A stretch of 64,000 nt of DNA from the NCBI GenBank assembly GCA_963995525.1, contig OZ023208.1, positions 21,672,860 to 21,736,859 of the forward strand, read 5' to 3'. The notes beneath the pieces are model-generated. The model was not told where the DNA came from, did not search any database, and saw nothing but the letters and a program-made list of their open reading frames with translations. Positions 37,220 to 47,534 of this stretch are shown here, piece by piece. Within the stretch, counting starts at the first letter, position 1. Each line of letters opens with the position of its first letter. This stretch comes from Escarpia spicata. Lineage: Eukaryota > Annelida > Polychaeta > Sabellida > Siboglinidae. Both the position numbers and the translations under genes were made by a program.

Positions 37220-39595
37220 AGACGCACTGTGTGAAACGAGCACAATATAATCGTTATGTCGTGAAATCATGTTATATAGTAAAAACATGATGATAAATTC
37301 TAACATCTTGATTATCCAAATGTGTGTCATTTAACACGTAAAGACAATCATGATGTTCGGATAAGTCTTCATATAAATTACACTATATAACATGATTTTG
37401 CAACAACAACGATCCGACATTGCGTCTCCAAGCACACTGTTATTTCTTAATTAATTAACTAAAGTTCCATTGTTGTTTATATGAATTCTGATTGTTAACG
37501 TTAGCAACGAGAAATGGTGTAGCGGCTTTCTGCATAGCTGCGCATTGTGTTCTGTTCAGTAACGTTGCGCCTCGAGTAGTCTGTGAGATCAGCGATGTGC
37601 AAGACTTCTTTCACTGTCGTCTACAAACGAACTGTATCTCAATCTAGTGTCGCCGTTTTACATGCGCATATCTTCACAATTACTGGTTTACGGCATTAAT
37701 GACACGAACTGTAGGCTTACCACTGAGTGACTGTTTTGCTCAAATACATTTTAATGATATTATTGTGAATTAAAATGGTATGGCGTTGTCATTTCGTACA
37801 ATATGACGTCTAGCAAACCCACATGACCTTAAAAATAGTTACGTATGACCCAAATCACTTTCGACGATTCATGCGGTGATAATTGAAAAGCCTACGTTCA
37901 CTCGGCGACATGACATATTGAAACTGAACAGGTAGCGCCGTATGTTGCTCTAGGTTAGTATTGTTACGTTGCGCATGGAAATGTCTGCCCTGGAAGCAAC
38001 ATGCACCTCTCAAAAAGAACACAGATGCATGTTTTACTAACAATATGATTTGGCGCGGTGACGTGATGTCATTTGAATAATAACAACAGTAAATTACATT
38101 ATGAAAAACTTGGCAGTGACTACGCTTCCTAATTCAAAAGCTTTAGTGATACATACAAACGGATGTGTTAGTTAAATCCAAATGTACTAATTGACAATTC
38201 AAAATGATACGTTATAACATATGAATGTATACCGACAATGCTGGTAATTGAGATCATTTATTAAGCAGGTCTGAATAATTTCCGAGGTTAGAACTATATA
38301 ACTGCGGTATGTAGTTAACGTGATGAAAAATACCGGCCCTTATAGGAATCGTCCTAATAATAGAAAATTCCCATCGACGCACTTGACCGAATAAGACATG
38401 AAGTCTACATAGAACGCCTGCGTCGTTTAGATGAACTATTGGTAGTCACAAATACTAGTACGGTAAATAGACATACTCACATCAACTAACAAATCTGACA
38501 TCGTGTCCGGCATGTAGATGCTCTAGCTAGATTCACTGATTGCGGCAATTGTAGCCTGGGGAGAAATTAAAGCATTGGCTATCTGGAAACATCTACAAAC
38601 TACGCTAGTAATCAGCCGGATAAGAACATCGTGCGTATTCTAGTTAGACGCATGATTGCCATATTTGGGCGTCGTCTTCGACAAAGACTGCGAAGTCTTT
38701 GTCGCATAGACACCTATGATAAGTCTCATAAATCCGGAGTTTGCCGGCACGGGCAGAGAACACGGTCCACATTGTTCAGCTATGAATCGTCCGATAGTAT
38801 ATCATGTTTATCAAACATGTGTCAAAGACATAGCCAGTAAATGGACAAAGTCCAAGTACACAAAGCTAATAATATACATACGTATGCTATGGACTCGTAT
38901 CATACGAAACACTTTGTTGATTGATATCCTCAGCAGCAAACATTTATATACTCATTATTTCACCAAAACACAGCAGACGATTTTAAAGAATGCAATTTTC
39001 TGTGGACAGTGCATCGAAGCCATTCCTATTAATGTTGACATCATGATTTACCGACAAAAGATATATGTTATCTATTGTCTTGTTAACTCGTTTCCATCTC
39101 ATTTTCGAAACCGCAACGGAACTTGAACCTATTTGTATCACAAGTCGACATCCTGCCAACTAGAGGCGCTGCAGCACAAGTATGATGCCACTGCGAAACA
39201 ACACGACCAACTCGCATTGGAAGTGAGAACCCGTCAGATTGTAGACGAAGAAGTTGACGGCGTGATTGACTTATTGCAACAGAATCACATCGTGACGAGT
39301 TGGGTGCGCCTTTGACATTGGCCAGTCGGGAAGGATAACAAGGAACAAATCAACGGGAACGACGGAGACGGCGAACGCGATTGACACCCTCAGGCACATT
39401 GAATGTCCTGCGCGTAACGGAATCTCGATTGGCTCTTTTTAGTATTGCTGTTGTCGCTCAGTTACAGACAAGTATGGCGCATGCTGGGGTGATACTGGAG
39501 ACGACAAGGTTAACCAATGATATGTAGTCGTCCACATAATCATGTGCCTGAATGTGCCAAATGGCATCGCCGGAACAAATTGATTGTCAGGTCAA
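37220..39595. other. No recognisable gene
   Basis: Intergenic sequence 3' of the receptor gene. Only a perfect 11-bp-stem hairpin (CGACAAAGACTgcgaAGTCTTTGTCG, about 38678-38703) stands out. Confidence 0.5.
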
Positions 39596-39599
39596 GTAT

Positions 39600-39936
39600 G
39601 AAGAAGAGGTCGACGTTTCTAACAAAGGCGAGCACCAACAGCGACATGCAACTTAAGCCGGCGTAGCTTGAAGCAGACGGCGACAAAGCTTTCTGCAGTG
39701 AAAGCAACCATAAGTCAACTGAAAGCATCTATCAGTGAATCGTGTACTAGCTACGTGGAGCCACACGTAAATATAAGCGTACTGCCAAACCACACGCCCG
39801 TAGCTTGATCAAAATAGACCGCCACCGACGCGACCATCAGCACCAAACTGTCACCGACGGCCAGAGCGCTCAAGTAAACGTTGGACAAGGTCAGCACGAG
39901 TCCGTCCCGCCTCAGCACGAGCAGCCATTGGGACGA
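39600..39936 (-). pseudogene. Class A GPCR fragment (TM2 to end of TM3), with in-frame stops
   Basis: One - strand frame from 39936 reads LVLRRDGLVLTLSNVYLSAL then AVGDSLVLMVASVAVYF. This is TM2 with the family's N.yL..LA..D (here Ala-Val-Gly-Asp, keeping the conserved Asp2.50). After GSTLIFTCGST a stop follows. The same frame goes on with DAFS, a stop, LMVAFTAESFVAVCFKLR, and a further stop after about 13 residues. The last stretch is the end of TM3, where E-R-F/Y-x-A-V is expected; the essential Arg (3.50) is Ser here. The pattern is closest to invertebrate neuropeptide (FMRFamide-type) receptors, on general resemblance only. TM1 and TM4-7 were not found. A decayed gene or old retrocopy. 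Confidence 0.6.
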
Positions 39937-40002
39937 TTAGCGATTACGTGACATCCGGTCTCGTATAGTAGCAACGGCCCTTGGCGGGCTATACAAAACA
40001 AC

Positions 40003-40270
40003 TGCAAGAAGGCGCATCAACGTCTATTGTAACCAAACGAGGGAAACAGTCCACCTTTTTCCTGCCGTGCATCGTTCGCCGGCTCCCTGAAGAACTTGTA
40101 TATTACTGTCAGGCTTGAGAGGGGGCACCATCCATTAAATTAGCCCTGTATCGTTTGGGTTCCATGGATAACAATGCGCAACATTCGGTTGTGTATAGCC
40201 AAGATGGCGGATCATCTTGACGACCGGACACCAAATTGGGGCAATGACGTGCGACTAATGGTCCCAAACG
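40003..40270. repeat. Dispersed repeat, copy 1 (pairs with 44296-44563)
   Basis: AACAACTGCAAGAAGGCGCA...AAACGAGGGAAAC...GTTCCATGG...AGCCAAGATGGCG...GGCAATGACGT in the same order and orientation as copy 2, roughly three-quarters identical by eye. Neither copy shows a reading frame or terminal repeats. Confidence 0.75.
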
Positions 40271-41358
40271 TTTTAAATCATGGCTTCACGTAGTACACCC
40301 GTGTTGTTTTCGTTGTAATCTAACCACGTCCGCCAGAACCGACGACACTGTCGACTATAATAGATCCATGTCATTACCCATGGTTCTGACTTGAAACTAA
40401 TAAAATTCGTCACCAATTACTCACACTGCTGTGAACACAATTGAGAATGTCATCTTAGAGGACGTGACAATCAGCTTTACAACAACACCAATAATCTCTG
40501 AGTTAATTCTGACACGTAACTATGAGTACTTTTTGCATGTTTACATTTTCCTTCGTTCCCTCGGATCACTTGATGCTACCGCCAGAACCTGAACATTTAT
40601 TACATGACATATACAATTTAATTAGTCATAATCAGCTTTTCGTCACGTACGCGTAACCGTCGAGTCGAACTAAAAACACGAAGAAGACGTCTCATTTTAA
40701 ATACTTTTGAGAAAAGGCAAGCCTACATAGTATCCACTACGGCCTGCTAGTGCGTTTGAATAATTGTTATGTTTAGTATTTTAGAAAAACCATCACATAC
40801 ATGTTATCGTATTTAATTCTTGCCCAATAATCAATCCAATTCACGTGGATGCGGGATCACTGTATTGATTTTGCTGACTTTTCTTGCTCGTTCGAGACAA
40901 CCAGGCCAATAAATTGTAAGTGGTTTGAAAGCTGATAGTTGGCACGGCAATTGGCTTTCGGAACATTACGGATTTGGACATAAAAGAAGCGAATTTGTGA
41001 TGGACTAAACCTCTTGAGGAAGCAGCCTTAACTTACCAACTAAATTAGGTTTTGAAAACGGTGTGTTAACGGCGGACGTTCGTTTTTATAGTTGCGAAAA
41101 TTAGGATTCTCGTTGACTCATACCCGACTACTTATGCGTTTGAGACTGCAGAGAAACCCAGATATTGGAGACTGACCTCACCGGGTCAAACCGCCTTTCG
41201 TTTTTTCCCATTAATGGCCATGACAACTTGTTTTGTTTTTGTAGAAAAAAAATGACCCATAACAATCTTAAAACGTCAAGACACCTATTAACAACAGGTG
41301 TTAGGCTACTAATATGCTCAGCGCGTCTGTTAAAAATGAAAAATCACTGAGTCTGGAA

Positions 41359-41867
41359 CAAAGCTGGTAGAAGTATATTTATGTTGTACTTCAGTAAAAG
41401 TAACTAGGAAAACAGGTACTCAAGAAAAAGTACTTTTTATTGTACCTGAAGTACAAGTACAAAGTAAACAATTGCACTAGAAGTGACACAAACGTAATTT
41501 CCTAAGTTAATGACTTGACATTTTGTTTTATAACTTGTACACCGCTTAGAAATCATGCCGGCTAATGGTAACGAATTAGCCAATCAGAAAATGTTATCAC
41601 TTGTAGTTCTGATATTTATAATATGCCGATCTGTGCCGGGGGCAACAGTTCTGGGTTGCGGCGGAGATCAATTGTTGAAACATCTTAGATGTTCAAAATG
41701 TTAACACAGAAATTATGAATACTTCATTACATTAAGAAAAGTACAATTTAATTATACTTCGTTACAAGTAAGTTTTTTTTTAAATGTACTTCGTTACTCA
41801 AGAAAACTAATTGTGTTGACTTAACTAAACTAAGGAAGTAAAAATACTTCTTTACATTCCGGCTCTG
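41359..41867. mobile_element. hAT-like MITE candidate (about 509 bp)
   Basis: The left end CAAAGCTGGTAGAAGTATAT and the reverse complement of the right end CAGAGCCGGAATGTAAAGAA are related, and both lead into GAAGTA/TACTTC-rich stretches. CA-x-AG ends are typical of hAT elements. Flanking octamers GTCTGGAA and CTCTGGCC share TCTGG, as a worn 8-bp target duplication might. Internal sequence has no transposase. Confidence 0.5.
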
Positions 41868-41879
41868 CTCTGGCCATGG

Positions 41880-44290
41880 AATGACTTTTATTGTCAATAT
41901 GACAACACTGGTAGGATTAAAAAATACTGTCAACAATTAAGGCCTGTATTTACTTGTACAGTGTTATGTGTGTTTGGGTTAACAAAGGTAAGTTTATACT
42001 AGCTTTACACACAATAATAAAGCACTTTAAAATCAATATATGTCAACAAGTTACCATTATGAACTATTATGGGATTCGTACCCACGCCATAAACATTACC
42101 GTTTGCAATTCCGTTTTATTTTATTGTGTGACTTGTTTCAATATAGGCCTAATCAAAATTGAAAAATGGTTCGATTTGTTTGCATAACGTAACAAACGTG
42201 TTCTCTTACCTGACGTATTCGCTAGAGATTCAACTTCATTGGTTACCCTAATTCATGGGAACCAGTAATTGTCTTAGCGCCAGCACGCGTCTAGATCCAG
42301 ACTCTCGTGTGTGCAACAAGCTGTGGCGCCACATCACGGAGCGATATGGCGCTATAAGTCTTGTTCTCGTACAGTGGCGCTAACTTTGGGGTTCGTCCCC
42401 TACTATTTTGACAGTGTCCAACAGATGGCGATATCACTAGTAGATCAATGTATTCTCTGATCCAATTCAAGCCATTCCCACGAAGATCCAATGCCAAGTG
42501 TAACATTTAGTCCAATAACTTGGATCACGTTTCTTCTCGTTCTTAATGAGATCATGGAGATATCATACCATGGAATACACACGTAGCGCAACTGGTGCGA
42601 GTCAGTTTTCATATATTAACTTAAAGTTGACCAAACCGTCGACTCAAACTCTCGAGTCGCGTCTTCGTGTTATTTTATGCTGTTCTAATGTTCAAAATAT
42701 GACATAACTGTATCCTTATATGAACGAATAGTTAGGGGAATTTATTAAAATCTAGTCAAATGGAGCGTTGGATAATGCCTAGCCTAATAGGCCATATACT
42801 TTCTTTACATTCCCAAATGTACTGAGGGTGAGTTAGTGTGTTTTATCAAGATTATCAAAATGTTCCACAACACATTTTGATGAAAAGGCTCAACATCTCA
42901 AAGTGCACCACACTGCGCATGCGTTGCATTGACCTCTTTATTTTTTGAATAAATTATTTATATGAGAGTCCTTAGTAAGATATGCAAGTAACAAAAATGT
43001 GAGTGTCCTAGCTACGGTAGTTTACAATATATGATAGTTTAAAATGTAGGGCTTTGCCATTTTGTGATGACATTTAAAAAATAAATATAATTATTCATAT
43101 TGTACAAATGTCTATATCTTAAATTAACCAACCTATACCAATATTGCTTGGAGGAATTATTCTGTCAATGTATAGACATGACATGCCTAGTTACCGTAAT
43201 GACTTCTATTCAGATGCAACGATACTATGTTGTTACATTTCCTACAAAAAATTCAATTTGACACCCACAAAAATTAATGTGGTGTAGAAAATATTGTCTT
43301 GTAGCTTTAGTACGCATATTAAAGTCATATAGCACACATAACAACATTCCTTCACACACACAAACTGACTATCAATGTGGCATTATTGGGTACCTCAAAT
43401 GTAACATTTGAAATATATAAATTAAGTCTGTATAGATTACTAATTACGACCTGTAGTCAAGTCATGGTTCATTTGATATGCACGTTGTGATGCAAACATA
43501 TAATTAACATATTTTATTGAATTAAGTAATTTGTATTTAGCTCACCATTTATGCCTACTATCCCTCTCGCTGGTGATTTATTGAATAAAGATTTGTATCA
43601 CTTAAATGCACATTAAACCAACTACATGCAAATGTACGCTAATTAAGGCTGTGTGATCTACTCATTGCAGAGAATAATTCCATAAAATGTTATTGGTATA
43701 GATTGATTAGTTCTTGGGCTATTAATTTGTGTAACCATGCATAATTGTATTTATGTTAAAGTTATTAATCTTTCTCAAGTCAATATCAAAGTAGTTTGCT
43801 CCATACGTATGTTGTGTGTCGCACAACGGGGTTATATGAAGTTAACAAAATATACAAATAGACACATGAAAACTTGCCGCAGCTGTTAGAGATGTTGAGA
43901 TGTATCATAAATCGGAGAGAGAGGAGCAAGTCGCCATAACCAAGTGTGCGTGTGCGCGTGCGCGCGTGCGTGTGCGCGTACGTGACTCTTGCATTGGTTG
44001 AGGCTACGACCCTGGTGTGCCTGGGTCCATATTGGGTAGTATGATCACGTTTGCCCATATTATCCATGGATCATGTTCATATTTCCAACGTTTGATTTAA
44101 TATGAGCCATTTGGGGAACATTTTCTCCTCGCCCTCATTAAAAAAGTAAACAATCTACGCGTGCAATAATGCACACAACAATAGTCTACGACGGTAACTT
44201 TATCGTCAACTTTACACACAGCAAATATCTACACAAACGGCTCTAGAATATCAGTGAGAAAAAAGTAGCTCATCCTACCGAACCTTTGCC
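41880..44290. other. No recognisable feature
   Basis: AT-rich intergenic sequence; a short CG-rich GTGCGTGTGCGCG tract lies at about 43944-43980. No coding likeness was seen. Confidence 0.5.
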
Positions 44291-44295
44291 CACAC

Positions 44296-44563
44296 AACAA
44301 CTGCGAGAAGGCGCGTCAGCGTCTATTGCAATAAAACGAGGGAAACTGTCCACTAGTTTTTCAGCTGCACATCATTGGCCGGTCACGATAAGAACTTACA
44401 TGTTACCGTCAGGCGTAAGAGATGTCACTGTCCATTAAAACACTGCTGCATCGTTTCGGTTCCATGGTAAACAATACAAAACAACATTCGATTGTGTACA
44501 GCCAAGATGGCGACTGGATACCAAATAAGGGCAATGACGTACGACTATTGGACTCAATTGCCA
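44296..44563. repeat. Dispersed repeat, copy 2 (pairs with 40003-40270)
   Basis: See copy 1; same orientation, about 4.3 kb downstream. Flanks on either side do not match, so the repeat unit is about 268 bp. Confidence 0.75.
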
Positions 44564-45155
44564 TATTACTCTGACCCATCCTCGCAAGCCAGGGCTGTTT
44601 GTCATGCAAACCTGGCAGATCTCCTACGCGAAGTGCGGAAGTTAGCTGAATCAAACTACTAATAATGTCTTCACCAGTCGCGACTGCGCCACCTGTGAGA
44701 ACAGCGCAAATATCCGCCCCAATTTGTAGACGGATAAACGACTTCTGGGAATCCCAATATATAATGACCCGTTCGCCCATTAGTACGAGCGATATTATGT
44801 ATTCGAATAATTGCTTCTACTTCCTAAACATTGCCTGTAACACGAGCCACGGTTGGTTGAAATTAGTTTTATTATGACCACCTGACCTGCCGCCAACGAC
44901 TGATCTAATGAGCGATTCCATAGGTTGAGATTACATTCAGAGGTTCGCAAAGCGATCAGCCAGGGGGTACTGCTGGCTGGCACTGACGTAATCAGCGGGG
45001 ATGCTCTGACCCATTAACATCTTTTCTCAGAGAGACGCAGCTAAAGTTGTGATAATTGAGACAACAGGTAATGTATTGAGACAATCAAAGCCCATAAAGT
45101 ACCACGTGGTTTGTTGTGTGTTGAATGATGATGATGCAATAATGCAATCTCGGAC

Positions 45156-45206
45156 TGCGAGTAATTTGGCAATGCGAGTAATTTGGCAATGCGAGTAATT
45201 TCGCAT
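45156..45206. repeat. 17-bp tandem repeat, three copies
   Basis: TGCGAGTAATTTGGCAA repeated three times, the last ending TTTCGCA. Confidence 0.9.
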
Positions 45207-45209
45207 GAC

Positions 45210-46900
45210 ACAGGTTTTAGGGCAGGGCAGAGGGGCAGTTGCTGAGGGGCCTCACAGTATAAACGTTTTATGGGGGCCTCCACGAAACGATAATTGGGTA
45301 ATTTCTTTGAGGTCAAAATGTTTTAGTCATAACTTGAGTGCTTCAGTATGATGCAGATTGCAGTTCTAAGTGGACACAAGTCGTCCTTTGCAGTGACGTC
45401 CCTATAGTAGCAGGTGGGGAGGAGTGAGAACTATTGTGACGCGATACCCGATAAATCACAGCCCAGGGATCTCCACAGTCCAACACCCGGCGCTGTAGCT
45501 TGCCAAACCACAAACAAATCACATGTGCAACACCCAACAGACGACACATATCATACTGATATAATATATAACCCATGGTTGGAGCTGTCCACCAAGCTGT
45601 GATTTAGGACGGCTAGATCAACGAACACGTTGTTTCGGCTTATGAAACGCAATTTGCTTGCCTATATACCATCAATAATAGTTACTCTAGTGTTTAAAAC
45701 AGTATATTACAAATTAAAAGTGACGAACAGCAGCCTCGTTTTAAGTGTAACTTCTCTTGTACCCCGAGTGCGTCACAGTCGCTGAAAGCAGCTTCTTGTG
45801 ATAAAATACGCAGTCATCTTCTCCGGATAACCAAAGAATAATGACTTCGCTGATGCGCCACAGCTGTCCACGTGTAGGCACTGACTCCTGTAATCCCGGA
45901 GGATGCTGAATGTGCGTAATTTATTTCGCAACACAAATGCACGTAATGCAGTTCCTACATATAATACGTAAGTCAGTATTTTGGGAAAAGGGGTGTACTG
46001 GGTTCAAGTATCCTCTGTTAAGGATTTGGAACATGAACGAAAACCCTAATGCACTGGCAACGGAGTATAGGTGGCGAATGTGAACCCTAAACCAGACATC
46101 TGATAAAATCAGTTTAGTCCTTTCGGGTAGATGGTCGTTTCTGCAAAACAAGTTTTGTAAATTAAACCTAAAACAGAAAAACATGAATGATTAATGGTAC
46201 GTCTAAATAACGACTATCGGTCTACAACGGAGACGAGAATGCGTGATTATCCAGTCATGGCACAGGGATGCATTCAGCCGTTACATTCCCGTGCCAATAT
46301 ACATTAAACAATGACCAATTGGACAAGGCTGAGGATAGTAACCGGGAGTTACCCTCCTTAGTCCTGTTAAATAACATAGATGAATACATATTTTTGTTTT
46401 GTTTTTGTTTGTTACAAAACGGGATGTTGGATGTCCAATGAACTAGATACGTGGTGAATGGTGTTCATAATATATATTGTGAAGACATTGTTCGGTTGGC
46501 GATCAGTTTCGATAACATTTAACAGAGGGTTCGCTACAAGATAGAAAAAAGTATTTGCGACACGATGGTGTTCATCTGAATCAGAGGGGGACATGCTGTG
46601 AAGTAAACATAGGATTGCGAAGTTGTGGTGCCGTCCACAGAGCCGCTACTGCTGACCACCCCACACCTCCACAAACACGTGTCCTGTTATTAATAATTAA
46701 TACATGGGCATTCAGTAATTATTTCGGGTGGTAACCTGTAAAAACAAAATAAGCTATTACATTGTGAATGAAATATATCTATCCTATCATAGTTGTACAG
46801 GAGACGGAAACATGTGAAGCCGTACGGGCCAGCACTGCTGCAACCCGACGATCCCACATGTAGCCTAATCCCCCTAACAACTACACAATTGCACTAACAC
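45210..46900. other. No recognisable feature
   Basis: Intergenic sequence with no family likeness or inverted repeat seen. Confidence 0.5.
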
Positions 46901-46909
46901 TACGACGTC

Positions 46910-47534
46910 TCACAGTGTCCTAAGCGCTAGGATCATTGTTCTGTAGAAGTCCATTGTCCATTGTAATTTGGTGGCCACCAGCATATCTTTCAGATTCTTG
47001 TTCTTTGAGAATGCTGTTATAAATCTCGGCGTGTATATTTCTGAATACTCGGTTTGTAGCAGTTTATAGGTGGCTTTAGCTAGATTAGCAATTGTTCGTC
47101 CCTGGTGGGAGAAGCGAATCACAAAAGGTATAATATCAAAAGAGTCCTCTCTAACATTCAGTCCCCCTGACCGCGTAGTTTTAAGTCTTGTAATCCATTT
47201 TGATTCACAATTCCGTCTGTAAATGGTTTCCAGTGAGGCGACGTCAGAAAATGGCCCTAATTCCAATTGTAATTGGTAAATCGAATATAGAGTGACCGGC
47301 TCCGTTAAAATGTTTGTGGCCTCCCTGTGTTGTTAATAGGTGTGAAATCTACAAATACCGTACAGGCTAGACACCTATTCACCTGACATTTCACGGCTTG
47401 TTCTTGTTCTGATTTTTAATGTCCGCTAGGGTAGTGCTTTTAATTACGGCGTCCTTAAAGTATGATTTATTGTTGCAAATCCTGTGAAATCACAATAGTT
47501 GCGACTTGAGGATACCAGAGAAGGTATGTTTCGG
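46910..47534 (-). pseudogene. Penelope-like element, downstream part (end of RT to GIY-YIG tail)
   Basis: On the - strand from 47534 the frame reads PKHTFSGILKSQLL, a stop, FHRICNNKSYFKDAVIK. This is the RT-C-terminal 'HP.HTf.Gil.sQ..Rf.RiC' block, exactly continuing the frame broken off at 50525. Then, in other frames, come CQVNRCLACTVF (the Cys-rich link before the endonuclease), KHFNGAGHSIFDL, and RRNCESKWITRLKTTRSGGL (the end of a GIY-YIG-type domain). The middle of the GIY-YIG domain seems deleted. After it comes FVIRFSHQ...FITAFSKNKNLKDMLVATKL (47125-46960), which resembles the RT-endonuclease connector. In elements I know that connector lies before the endonuclease. Several stops and frameshifts are present. 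Confidence 0.8.

Noticed and set aside
38676..38705. 11-bp-stem hairpin resembling a histone-mRNA or terminator stem
   Set aside because: Sequence does not match the histone 3' stem-loop and no histone gene is nearby; probably chance.
39540..39728. 62-residue - strand frame near the GPCR fossil
   Set aside because: It is out of frame with the TM2/TM3 signatures; a shadow of the pseudogene.
44409..44780. 123-residue - strand frame overlapping the second dispersed repeat
   Set aside because: No family likeness; the homologous part of copy 1 is not open in the same frame.
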